From NCBI RefSeq assembly GCF_019008365.1, contig NZ_JAHHUL010000010.1, positions 62,001 through 126,000 on the forward strand: a DNA stretch of 64,000 nucleotides, given 5' to 3'. The notes beneath the pieces were generated by a model that was not told the DNA's origin, made no database searches, and was given only the letters and a program-made list of their open reading frames with translations. Shown here piece by piece: positions 32,013 through 40,108 of this stretch; position 1 is the stretch's first letter; the number at the start of each line of letters is the position of its first letter. The translations under genes and the position numbers were made by a program. This DNA comes from Phosphitispora fastidiosa (GTDB lineage: Bacteria > Bacillota > Thermincolia > Thermincolales > UBA2595).

Positions 32013-33885
32013 TGCTGTTATCGTAACAGCGGCAGTCGGTCTGGCCTACCTGATCAGGTTTGATTTCCGGGTTGAGCCCAGGTTTTTTGCCCTGCTGCCA
32101 TATGTCATGGCTGCCCATGTTATTCTGACCCAGATTTCTTTTCAATGGGTTAAGATGTACCGTCGGGTCTGGCAGTATGCCAGCATCGGGGAATTGGTGC
32201 AGGTTGCCAAGGCTGCGGCTTTCTCGGAAGCGGTATTTTTCCTCCTGCACAATATCCTGCGCCTGATTGATCCGGAGCTGGTTGTGCCGCGCTCAATTTA
32301 CCTCCTGGCCTTTGTTCTGATTATCCTGGGGGTGGGCGGGTCGCGCCTGTTCTGGAGGATGGTCCGGGATTCTTACCTGAGCCCCCGACACCGGACCGGG
32401 AATCGCCGTACCCTGATTGTGGGCGCTGGTCAGGCAGGAGTACTGGTGGCCAGGGAATTGAAGCAGTCAGGGGACTCTGACCTGTATCCGGTTGCTTTTG
32501 TGGATGACAACCCCAACAAATGGAATCTGGAGGTCTTGGGGCTTAGTGTTTTGGGCGGCTGTGAGCAGATACCGGAAATTGTCAGGGACCATGATATTGA
32601 GAAGATTATCATTGCCATTCCGTCTGCTTCCAGGTCTGAAACAGCCCGGGTTATTGAAATATGTAAGGACACCGGGGCTCAGATTAAGATGCTGCCAAAG
32701 GTGTCAGACCTGATCAGTAAGCGGTTTTCGGTAAGTATGATCAGAGAAGTCAGTGTTGAGGACCTGCTGGGGAGAGACCCGGTAAAGGTTGATTTAGAGG
32801 GAATCGCCAATTACGTTACCGGTCAGGTGGTTCTGGTTACCGGGGCCGGTGGTTCCATCGGTTCCGAGCTCTGCCGCCAGATTGCCGCGTTTGTCCCGGA
32901 GAGACTGCTTCTCCTGGGTCATGGCGAAAACAGTATTTATGATATTGAGATGGAACTGCATAAAATTTACCCCGACCAGAAGACAGCGGCCCTTATCGCC
33001 GATATCCAGGACCGGCAGCGGCTCAATGAGGTTTTTGCCGCCTACCGTCCTGTAGTGGTATTCCATGCTGCGGCCCATAAGCATGTCCCCCTGATGGAGA
33101 GCAATCCGGTGGAAGCAGTCAAAAACAATGTCCTGGGGACCCGGAATGTTGCGGAATGTGCCCATGAGTATGGAGTTTCCCGTTTTGTGATGGTATCTAC
33201 CGATAAAGCGGTCAACCCTACCAGCATCATGGGGACCACCAAGCGGGTGGCCGAGCTGTTTGTCCAGGGTCTGGGCAGGACAAGCCCGACCAAGTTTGTG
33301 GCCGTAAGGTTTGGCAATGTCCTGGGCAGCCGGGGCAGTGTGATCCCTTTATTTAAGAAACAGATTGCCGCCGGCGGCCCGGTTACCGTCACTGATCCAC
33401 ACATGGTCCGTTATTTCATGACTATTCCTGAGGCCGTCCAGTTGGTTATCCAGGCCGGAGCCTTTGCTGAGGGTGGCGAGATATTTATTCTGGATATGGG
33501 CAAACCGGTCAAAATAAACGATCTGGCCAGGGACCTAATCCGCTTGTCAGGGCTGGAACCGGATCGGGATATTGAAATAAAGTATACCGGCATTCGTCCG
33601 GGAGAAAAGCTCTATGAGGAGATTCTCACCAATGAGGAAGGAATCACTGCTACCAGGCATGACCGTATTTTTGTCGGCCAGCCGGGAGAATATTCCTGGG
33701 AAGAACTGCAGTTCATGCTGCGCAAGCTGGAAAAGGCAGCAGCCAGAAATCAGTCTGCGGAAAAGGCCGGAGAAATCAGGGAACTGCTGCAGCAGATTGT
33801 ACCCTCTTATCATTTGCCGGTTTATGAACGAGCAGCGGTTGATGAAATCCTGCAAAGCCGGAGCGAAACAGCCGCCGGCAAATAA
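31972..33885 (+). CDS. CapD/PglF-type UDP-GlcNAc 4,6-dehydratase (membrane form)
   Basis: 637 residues. Four N-terminal helices lie in residues ~8-125. A CoA-binding-like Rossmann domain follows (TLIVGAGQAGVLVARELK, ~145-165), then an extended SDR domain starting VLVTGAGGSIGSELCRQIA (~285). The SDR active site has the MxxxK version (SIMGTTKRVAELF), typical of FlaA1/PglF enzymes. They make a 4-keto-6-deoxy UDP-sugar, the substrate type for the DegT aminotransferase at 17-18 kb. ATG 31972 is chosen, with GGTGG five bases upstream, over GTG 31963. It overlaps the epimerase gene. Confidence 0.92.
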   Translation: MNYQKRILLLSFIDAVIVTAAVGLAYLIRFDFRVEPRFFALLPYVMAAHVILTQISFQWVKMYRRVWQYASIGELVQVAKAAAFSEAVFFLLHNILRLIDPELVVPRSIYLLAFVLIILGVGGSRLFWRMVRDSYLSPRHRTGNRRTLIVGAGQAGVLVARELKQSGDSDLYPVAFVDDNPNKWNLEVLGLSVLGGCEQIPEIVRDHDIEKIIIAIPSASRSETARVIEICKDTGAQIKMLPKVSDLISKRFSVSMIREVSVEDLLGRDPVKVDLEGIANYVTGQVVLVTGAGGSIGSELCRQIAAFVPERLLLLGHGENSIYDIEMELHKIYPDQKTAALIADIQDRQRLNEVFAAYRPVVVFHAAAHKHVPLMESNPVEAVKNNVLGTRNVAECAHEYGVSRFVMVSTDKAVNPTSIMGTTKRVAELFVQGLGRTSPTKFVAVRFGNVLGSRGSVIPLFKKQIAAGGPVTVTDPHMVRYFMTIPEAVQLVIQAGAFAEGGEIFILDMGKPVKINDLARDLIRLSGLEPDRDIEIKYTGIRPGEKLYEEILTNEEGITATRHDRIFVGQPGEYSWEELQFMLRKLEKAAARNQSAEKAGEIRELLQQIVPSYHLPVYERAAVDEILQSRSETAAGK

Positions 33886-33925
33886 GACCATAAAACACAG
33901 ATGAATTGACTGAAGGAGTATTTTA

Positions 33926-34777
33926 ATGCCAATATTGAAAGCTATCTGGAGGGTAACCAGGTTTATTCTCCAATCTGTACTTACCACGGGATTGATCGTG
34001 GCCCTGCTGGTGTTTTATGCCGCCCAAATTGAGCCGGACTGGGTTCAGGAAAAGGAACAACCTGTCTATATCGAGAGGCTGCCCGAGGCTTTTGAGGGGT
34101 TTAGGATAGTTCAGCTTTCCGACTTACACGGCAAATTGTTCCCGGAAAAGGGGCTGGTAAGCCGGGTTAATGCCCTTAAACCTGATTTGGTGGTAATTAC
34201 CGGTGATGTCTTTGATGAATCAAATGAAACACCCCTGGGATACGCGGAAAATGCCCTGGGCGGCTTGAATGCTCCATATGGGGTGTATTACGTCTATGGC
34301 AATAATGATACCTATCTCGGCTTGAGTAAAATTAAAAGAGCTCTGGAGCAGTTGGATATCAAAACACTCAATGACGAAAAACTGCCCTTGCAGGTCAAAG
34401 GGCAGGCTGTCAGTTTAATTGGCCTTAACTATACCCGTACCTATCAGGATACCGGAGACTTTGCAGACTTACTGCACAACGAAGGGGAAGCAGTTATTGC
34501 GCTGGCCCACCGTCCGGAAATCATTGATGCTGCCGCCAAAGCAGGGGTTGACCTGGTGCTTGCCGGGCACACCCATGGCGGGCAGATTAAGTCACCGTAT
34601 ATGCCCGATTTTTTACATATTGTTAAGAAGGGCTATGAAAAATACATGGCCGGGCTTTTTAAAGTGGGTGAAACCCAGATGTATGTTAACCGGGGGCTGG
34701 GTGTAAATAATATTCCCCTGCGTTTCCTCACCAGGCCGGAGATAACGGTGATTACCCTACATGCGGAAAATCAATGA
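33926..34777 (+). CDS. Membrane-anchored metallophosphoesterase (YaeI/YkuE-like)
   Basis: 283 residues. One N-terminal hydrophobic helix (~10-32) is followed by a calcineurin-like phosphoesterase domain. Metal-binding motifs are VQLSDLHGK, VVITGDVFDE, YGNNDTYLG (GNND where GNHD is usual), IALAHRPE and VLAGHTHGGQI. Homologues act on lipid or nucleotide phosphate esters; a role in recycling lipid carrier or in envelope lipids is a guess. GAAGGAG precedes ATG 33926. Its stop (TGA 34775-34777) is followed by the nucleotidyltransferase gene with no promoter visible, so it links the capsule and RiPP gene sets. Confidence 0.85.
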   Translation: MPILKAIWRVTRFILQSVLTTGLIVALLVFYAAQIEPDWVQEKEQPVYIERLPEAFEGFRIVQLSDLHGKLFPEKGLVSRVNALKPDLVVITGDVFDESNETPLGYAENALGGLNAPYGVYYVYGNNDTYLGLSKIKRALEQLDIKTLNDEKLPLQVKGQAVSLIGLNYTRTYQDTGDFADLLHNEGEAVIALAHRPEIIDAAAKAGVDLVLAGHTHGGQIKSPYMPDFLHIVKKGYEKYMAGLFKVGETQMYVNRGLGVNNIPLRFLTRPEITVITLHAENQ

Positions 34778-34812
34778 TGCCGGAAACAGGGTGGCTGTGG
34801 GAGGATAATGTT

Positions 34813-35925
34813 ATGTGTGAATCAGGCCTGCTCCGGATATTCAAAATCGGTTCGCCGGTGGATGCAGATATTGCGGATTGGAATGCCGTGCTGCAGGAGG
34901 CTGGAAGGCATCAGGTTGCAGAACTGCTGGCCAAAATGGTCAAACAGGCCCCTGAAGGTGCAGTGCCTCCTGAGGTGATGGCCTCTTTAAAAAAAATATA
35001 TTCCTGGACCTTTATGGCTAACGTCTGGCGGGCCAGAGAAACAGAAAACGTCATCCTGCTGCTGCAAAAAGCCGGCATCAGGTGTATCGTCCTCAAAGGA
35101 ATACCCCTGGCTGAAAGACTTTATGGAGATATCGGGGTCAGGAATAGCTGGGATATTGACCTTTTGGTAGAAGAGGACAAACTCTGCCTGGCTGTGGCAA
35201 CACTTAAGCTGGACGGCTATCTACAGCAAAAGTTTAATGTGGAATTATTGCTTGCTGATTTAGAGCACGATATCAGAATGGAAAAGAAAACCCCCCTGGG
35301 ATCCTGCTGGGTGGAACTCCATTATAAATATACCCATCGCAAGAGCCAAAACATTGCAATGGCTGAAGTATGGGAGAGGGCAGGCAGCGGGGTCTTCGGT
35401 GACGGCAAAACGCCGGTCGGGGAGTTGGCGCCGCTAGACCTGGTACTGAGCTTATGCCTTCATTCTGCGGGGCACAATTTCAGCATTTTCAGAAATGTTC
35501 TTGATGTGGTACAGGCCATTGAGGTGGAAGGCAGTCATATTGACTGGAAGGAATTTGCCCGGATTGCCAAAAGATACGGGATTTCCTACCGAGTGTATGC
35601 CTCTCTGTATTATGCTGCCATAATGTTTCAGGCACCGGTGCCTTTATCTGTCCTTGGAGACCTGAAACCACCTGCCTATGTGTGTAATCTGCTGGCAAAG
35701 GAGTGTCTGCCCGATACTCTGCCTCAGGGGCTGAGTCCCTTAACCAGCGGGGTAGTCCGCAATGAAGGAGTTATTGGTTACTTAATGGCATCATGGCGCA
35801 AAATGTTTCCGCCAATTCTAAGAATAAAGAGCTCCTATCACATCAGTACCTTCAGGGCTCTGTTCTTCTATCCGAAGCGCCTGGTATATTTGATTGCCAA
35901 GCCGTTTGGGGTGAGAAAAAAATGA
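34813..35925 (+). CDS. Nucleotidyltransferase-family protein of the lasso locus (NTP_transf_5 type)
   Basis: 370 residues. The core shows IVLKGIPLAERLYGDIGVR followed by SWDIDLLVEE, the DxD metal pair of a pol-beta-type nucleotidyltransferase, and a helical C-terminal half. Proteins of this family are a recurrent accessory gene in Firmicute lasso peptide clusters that also have an HPr-kinase-like gene; their role there is not settled. The start is ATG 34813, with GGGAGG eight bases upstream. An in-frame ATG at 34774 overlapping the previous stop is possible. The stop overlaps the cyclase start (ATGA), so both are co-translated. Confidence 0.82.
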   Translation: MCESGLLRIFKIGSPVDADIADWNAVLQEAGRHQVAELLAKMVKQAPEGAVPPEVMASLKKIYSWTFMANVWRARETENVILLLQKAGIRCIVLKGIPLAERLYGDIGVRNSWDIDLLVEEDKLCLAVATLKLDGYLQQKFNVELLLADLEHDIRMEKKTPLGSCWVELHYKYTHRKSQNIAMAEVWERAGSGVFGDGKTPVGELAPLDLVLSLCLHSAGHNFSIFRNVLDVVQAIEVEGSHIDWKEFARIAKRYGISYRVYASLYYAAIMFQAPVPLSVLGDLKPPAYVCNLLAKECLPDTLPQGLSPLTSGVVRNEGVIGYLMASWRKMFPPILRIKSSYHISTFRALFFYPKRLVYLIAKPFGVRKK

Positions 35926-37874
35926 GCGCTATAGCCGGCATTTTTCACCTGAATGATGAACCAATAACTATTGACCATGGCCTGAAGATGATGCAGGCTT
36001 TACAGCAGTATCCTGCTGATGATGTTCAGGTATGGCATCAGCACAATATATTTCTGGGCTGTCATGCCCAGTGGATCACCCCGGAATCTGTCGGTGAACG
36101 GCTGCCTTACTATGACAGTACCAGACAGTTAGCCATTACGGCTGATGCTATTATAGATAATCGTTATGATTTGTTTGAGGCCTTGCAGGTGGAACCGGCG
36201 CTTAGAAAAGAGATGCCGGACAGTGAGTTGATTTTACTAGCTTACCAAAAGTGGGGCCAAGATGCCCCCAAGCATCTGATAGGTGATTTTGCCTTTATGA
36301 TTTGGGACGGGAAAAAGCGCCTGCTCTTTGGAGCCAGGGACTTTTCCGGAACCCGGACCCTCTATTTTTACCGCAGCCATCAGCGCTTTGCTTTCTGTAC
36401 CATCATGGAGCCTTTGTTTTCTTTACCATATGTCGCGAAAGAAATAAATGAACAGTGGCTGGCTGAATTCCTGGCTATGCCTGACATGTATGAGACTATC
36501 GACCCCTCTTCATCAGTCTTCAAAAATATAGAACAAATACCTCCTGCACATACAATTTCTGTTAGTGGCTCTACAATAAGGTTTTCCCGGTACGTCACCT
36601 TGGCCGGGGGTGAAAAATTAAATTTGAAATCAAACCAGGAATACGAAGAAGCCTTTTGCGAGGTATTCCAAAACGCGGTAACGGCGCGGATACGTACTCA
36701 CCGTCCGGTGGGCGCACATTTAAGCGGGGGCCTGGATTCGGGTTCGGCAGCCGCTTTTGCTGCCAGGGCTTTGCAAATGGAGAATAAGCAGCTGCATACC
36801 TTCAGCTATATCCCTGTAAGTGACTTTACAGATTGGACTCCCAAACACCGGTTGGCGGATGAAAGACCGTTTATGCAGTCAGTTGTCCGGCATGCAGGCA
36901 ATATTCAGGCTAATTACCTGGATTTTGCCGGTAAAAGCCCTTTATCAGAAATTGACGCTATGCTGGAAATGCTGGAGATGCCCTACAAATTTCCGGAAAA
37001 CTCCTATTGGATCAAAGGAATATATGAAGCAGCCCGGCAGGAGGGGATAGGGGTACTGCTGGACGGAGCCAGGGGCAATTTAACCATATCATGGGGCCCG
37101 GCATTGGAATACTACACAAGGCTTTTAAAGAGGCTGCACTGGTTCCGGCTTTACCGTGAAATAAATGAATACAGCAAAAACATTGGTCTTAAGAAATCAC
37201 GCGTAATGTCAGCTTTGAGAAAAAAGCTCCTGCTGTCTGTAAAACAGGGTCTGCGTTCCCGGGGTCAGGGCAATTTCCCCATATACATCAGCCCTGAACT
37301 GGCTAAACGGACTAAGGTCTTTGAAAAACTGCAGGAGCATGGTATTAGTCCTGACGGCTTTTCAAGGCAGAATGCTTATGAGACCAGGGAAACACATTTT
37401 CGGCAGTTATATTCCTGGATGGTAAACGGCACCCTTGGGTCCAAGGCTTCGCTGCATTACTCCTTATGGGAACGTGACCCGACAAATGATATCAGGGTGG
37501 TCAGCTTTTGTCTGTCGGTTCCCAAGGAGCAGCTTGTCCAAAACGGTTTGGACCGCGCACTAATCCGGAGGGCAGCGAAAAACATTCTGCCTGATAAGGT
37601 CAGGTTAAACCAGCGGGTCCGGGGTTTTCAAAGCGCTGACGGGGTACATAGAATGGCCGGTTCCTGGGATGTTTTTATCAGCGAACTGCAGCAGATGGCT
37701 GCGGACCGGACTGCCGCTGAACTGTTTGATACAGCGGTCATTAATAATGCTATTTCGGGGATCAGAGAACCGAAGCCCGAATACATTGTGGATTTTAATT
37801 TTAAGATTCTAATGCGGAGTCTGGTAGTTTACAGATTCGTTAAAAAGATGTCCGGGAAGGAGGTGGTCATATGA
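35922..37874 (+). CDS. Lasso peptide cyclase (asparagine synthetase homologue)
   Basis: 650 residues. The N-terminal ~210 residues are a class II glutamine amidotransferase-like domain starting MSAIAGIF: position 2 is Ser, not the catalytic Cys of true asparagine synthetases. Loss of that Cys is expected for lasso cyclases, which do not need ammonia. The C-terminal ATP-pyrophosphatase domain has the SGGLDSGSAAAFAARAL motif (~268). The enzyme is expected to adenylate the ring Asp side chain of the precursor and close the macrolactam with the new N-terminus. ATG 35922 overlaps the upstream stop; an in-frame extension to 35793 lies inside that gene and is rejected. The stop overlaps the precursor ATG. 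Confidence 0.9.
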   Translation: MSAIAGIFHLNDEPITIDHGLKMMQALQQYPADDVQVWHQHNIFLGCHAQWITPESVGERLPYYDSTRQLAITADAIIDNRYDLFEALQVEPALRKEMPDSELILLAYQKWGQDAPKHLIGDFAFMIWDGKKRLLFGARDFSGTRTLYFYRSHQRFAFCTIMEPLFSLPYVAKEINEQWLAEFLAMPDMYETIDPSSSVFKNIEQIPPAHTISVSGSTIRFSRYVTLAGGEKLNLKSNQEYEEAFCEVFQNAVTARIRTHRPVGAHLSGGLDSGSAAAFAARALQMENKQLHTFSYIPVSDFTDWTPKHRLADERPFMQSVVRHAGNIQANYLDFAGKSPLSEIDAMLEMLEMPYKFPENSYWIKGIYEAARQEGIGVLLDGARGNLTISWGPALEYYTRLLKRLHWFRLYREINEYSKNIGLKKSRVMSALRKKLLLSVKQGLRSRGQGNFPIYISPELAKRTKVFEKLQEHGISPDGFSRQNAYETRETHFRQLYSWMVNGTLGSKASLHYSLWERDPTNDIRVVSFCLSVPKEQLVQNGLDRALIRRAAKNILPDKVRLNQRVRGFQSADGVHRMAGSWDVFISELQQMAADRTAAELFDTAVINNAISGIREPKPEYIVDFNFKILMRSLVVYRFVKKMSGKEVVI

Positions 37875-38002
37875 AAAAGGAATGGCAAAGACCGGTAGTG
37901 GAGACTCTTGATATTGCTGAAACAATGCTCGGAACAGGGATGTCTAATATTGATTTTAGTTATTCAGATGAAGATGAAACAGTTTTTTTGCATAGCTCCT
38001 AA
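37871..38002 (+). CDS. Lasso peptide precursor, paeninodin-like
   Basis: 43 codons, ATG 37871 overlapping the cyclase stop (ATGA), with AAGGAGGTG just upstream. The likely leader is MKKEWQRPVVETLDIAETM, with a WxxP recognition motif and Thr at -2 (T18). It aligns closely with the leader of paeninodin as I recall it. The 24-residue core begins LGTGMSNID, placing Asp at core position 9 and matching the xGxGxSxxD ring of paeninodin. A Leu1-Asp9 macrolactam is therefore predicted. The tail is acidic (YSDEDE) and ends HSS; C-terminal Ser is the phosphorylation site in paeninodin-type peptides, which fits the kinase-like gene downstream. Leader cleavage and topology are predicted, not shown. Confidence 0.88.
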   Translation: MKKEWQRPVVETLDIAETMLGTGMSNIDFSYSDEDETVFLHSS

Positions 38003-38048
38003 CGGTTAATTTGCCAACCAATAATTTTGGTTAAATGTTTATATTTCT

Positions 38049-38084
38049 CCCTTATACGGGTTACCGGTATAAGGGCCCCTTTTT
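38049..38084 (+). terminator. Hairpin terminator after the lasso precursor
   Basis: CCCTTATAC (38049-38057) pairs with GTATAAGGG (38067-38075) and is followed by GCCCC and a run of five T. It lies between the precursor and the maturation genes, so read-through would be partial. That would give more precursor than enzyme transcript. Confidence 0.7.
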
Positions 38085-38117
38085 CAAAACTTGGTCTGTC
38101 CGCCTGGAGTGAGAAAA

Positions 38118-39044
38118 ATGACAACTTCTGCTGCCAAAACGGTCTATAAGGCTTTTGGATTAACTCTTCAGAGTGAAATTCCTTTTCCGGAACTGCATCA
38201 AATCTGTGGAAATGAGAATATGGCTGATGTTGTCATTGAAATTTCCGATTTAACCGGATTATGGTCGGAATATGCCCGGCAGGATGAAAAAATCATCTGC
38301 ACCAAAGAATTTGTCATGTTTCGGCTTCCCCAAGCAGTTGTCTTCTGCATCAGAGAGGGTAAAAAAATCACCGTTTCACCTCTGCGGGATTTTGATGCAG
38401 CTATGGTCAGGGTGTTTATCCTGGGAACCTGTATGGGGGCGCTGCTGCTGCAGAGGAGGGTGCTGCCGCTGCATGGGAGCGCAGTCGCTATAGCCGGCAG
38501 GGCATATGGTTTTATCGGTGATTCGGGAGCGGGGAAATCGACCCTTGCCTCAGCCATGATAAGCAGGGGATACCGGCTTCTCACTGATGATGTCTTAGCA
38601 GTAACTTTTTCTCACGAGGGCATTCCCTTGGTTATCCCGTCTTATCCGCAGCAAAAGCTGTGCCGGGAAAGCCTGAATGAGCTGGGAATGGAAGCAGGCC
38701 TTTATCGTCATATATATGATCGGGAAAACAAATATGGGATACCTGTACCTGAAGAATTTTATGCTGGGCCATTACCGTTGGCCGGCTTATTTGAACTGGT
38801 TACCACAAAAGAAGAAGGGATAGAAATCCGTCCCCTTGCAAGGCTGGAAAGACTTTACTCTCTTTATTACCAAACATACCGTAAATTTCTCATTCCCCGT
38901 CTTAATTTGATGGAATGGCATTTTAAGACCTCAACAAGCATTGCGAGCCGGATTGATTTTTTTCAGCTGCGCAGGCCGGATACCGGGTTTAGCGCTCCTC
39001 ATCTAGTATCATTGATTTTAAAAACCATAAATCAGGAGGGATAG
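38118..39044 (+). CDS. HPr-kinase-like protein 1 (lasso peptide kinase, PadeK/ThcoK type)
   Basis: 308 residues. The Walker A motif GFIGDSGAGKSTLASAM lies near residue 134, preceded by PLHGSAVAI and followed by LLTDDVLAV, the pattern of HPr kinase-like P-loop enzymes. In paeninodin-type clusters such proteins phosphorylate the C-terminal Ser of the precursor; the precursor here ends in Ser-Ser, so the same role is likely. The protein lacks the N-terminal domain of true HPr kinases. ATG 38118 is preferred over 38091 because GGAGTG lies six bases upstream. PqqD-like and B2 genes follow closely, all in one operon. Confidence 0.82.
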   Translation: MTTSAAKTVYKAFGLTLQSEIPFPELHQICGNENMADVVIEISDLTGLWSEYARQDEKIICTKEFVMFRLPQAVVFCIREGKKITVSPLRDFDAAMVRVFILGTCMGALLLQRRVLPLHGSAVAIAGRAYGFIGDSGAGKSTLASAMISRGYRLLTDDVLAVTFSHEGIPLVIPSYPQQKLCRESLNELGMEAGLYRHIYDRENKYGIPVPEEFYAGPLPLAGLFELVTTKEEGIEIRPLARLERLYSLYYQTYRKFLIPRLNLMEWHFKTSTSIASRIDFFQLRRPDTGFSAPHLVSLILKTINQEG

Positions 39045-39047
39045 CGC

Positions 39048-39356
39048 ATGAGCTCATCCACAAATATTCAATCCGGTCACACCGTCGTCCAGAGCAAGGA
39101 AAATATAGCAAGTGATATGGATGGGGAAAAAGTCATCCTCAGTGTCTCTCAGGGAAAGTACTACAATTTGGGTGAAGTCGGGGGCAGAATCTGGGATATT
39201 ATTGAGAGGCCAATTTCTGTTAAAGATTTAACTGCCGCTCTAGTGGCGGAATATGAGGTAGCCCAAGACATATGTGAAGAGCAGATAATTTCTTTTTTGG
39301 ATGATTTGCTAAAGGAAGGCTTAATAATTTCCGATAATATTATAGTGGATGAGTAG
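39048..39356 (+). CDS. PqqD-like recognition protein 1 (lasso B1)
   Basis: 102 residues. GKYYNLGEVGGRIWDII followed by an acidic helix pair is the PqqD/RRE fold pattern. In split lasso systems the B1 protein binds the YxxP leader motif and delivers the precursor to the B2 protease. ATG 39048 has CAGGAGG upstream and lies three bases after the kinase-like gene. The gene order kinase-like, B1, B2 is as in paeninodin-type clusters, which supports this assignment over the other two PqqD paralogues nearby. Confidence 0.87.
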   Translation: MSSSTNIQSGHTVVQSKENIASDMDGEKVILSVSQGKYYNLGEVGGRIWDIIERPISVKDLTAALVAEYEVAQDICEEQIISFLDDLLKEGLIISDNIIVDE

Positions 39357-39364
39357 GAAAACAA

Positions 39365-39820
39365 ATGGGATTTGCAAAAAGGGTAAGGCGATTTATTTAT
39401 TTGCATAGAAAGACTCAGCTCTTATTTGTCGAGGCCTGTATTTATCTGGGCTGGGCGCGTTTTCTGGTATATCTGCCCTTCTCATGGGTTGCTCCCTATC
39501 TGGGGGTGCAGATGCGGGAGACCCCTTCCGGTATGGAGCGGGCGCATACAAATTCTATCAGGAATGTCCATCACGCCATCAGGGTCATCAGCCGTCATAC
39601 CTTCTGGGAAAGCACCTGCCTGGTCAGGGCCATAGCTGCTCTGAAAATGCTGCAGAGAAGAAAAATTGCCGGCACCCTTTACCTGGGAACAGCTAAAGAC
39701 GGAAACGGCAGGCTTATTGCTCATGCCTGGCTCCGCAGCGGCCCATTCTATCTAACAGGAGCAGAAGAAATGGAGAAGTTTACGGTTGTTGGGAAAATTT
39801 CGCCAAAGATAACTATCTGA
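39365..39820 (+). CDS. Lasso peptide leader protease (B2, transglutaminase-like)
   Basis: 151 residues, normal for a stand-alone B2 protein. The catalytic Cys is in WESTCLVRAIAALKML (Cys85), and the His is in IAHAWL (His120). The third catalytic residue of the Cys-His-Asp triad is not obvious in the FYLTGAEE stretch that follows. The enzyme removes the leader after the Thr at -2, freeing the amine that the cyclase uses. ATG 39365 is eight bases after the B1 gene. The assignment is firm from the CLVRA motif and the neighbours. Confidence 0.88.
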   Translation: MGFAKRVRRFIYLHRKTQLLFVEACIYLGWARFLVYLPFSWVAPYLGVQMRETPSGMERAHTNSIRNVHHAIRVISRHTFWESTCLVRAIAALKMLQRRKIAGTLYLGTAKDGNGRLIAHAWLRSGPFYLTGAEEMEKFTVVGKISPKITI

Positions 39821-39841
39821 GACAGAAGGCAGGAGATTGAG

Positions 39842-40108
39842 ATGAGAATAAAAGAAGGCTATCTTGTCAGAGAAATTGCCGATTGTCATATCGTTGTTCC
39901 CATTGGTGACAGGGTCATAGACTTCAAAGGAATTATGACCTTAAATGACACCGGTTATTTTATCTGGAAATGTCTCTCTGAGGATATTGCTTATGCTCAA
40001 TTACTGTCAGCTATTCTTGATGCATATGAGATTGATGAGGCCACAGCCAGGGCCGATCTTGATGAATTTCTGGAGAATGCCAGGCAAAGCGGGGTTCTTG
40101 AGGAATGA
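39842..40108 (+). CDS. PqqD-like recognition protein 2
   Basis: 88 residues with FKGIMTLNDTGYFIWKCL and an acidic, helical C-terminus, the PqqD/RRE pattern. Its stop codon overlaps the start of the radical SAM gene (ATGA), so it probably serves that enzyme by binding the leader of precursor 2 (41363-41536). GCAGGAG precedes ATG 39842. It is distinct in sequence from the lasso B1 protein encoded 500 bp upstream. The pairing with the radical SAM enzyme is inferred from overlap. Confidence 0.83.
   Translation: MRIKEGYLVREIADCHIVVPIGDRVIDFKGIMTLNDTGYFIWKCLSEDIAYAQLLSAILDAYEIDEATARADLDEFLENARQSGVLEE

Noticed and set aside
35793-35921. N-terminal extension of the lasso cyclase
   Set aside because: It lies inside the nucleotidyltransferase gene, and MSAIAGIF at 35922 is the typical start of the amidotransferase-like domain.
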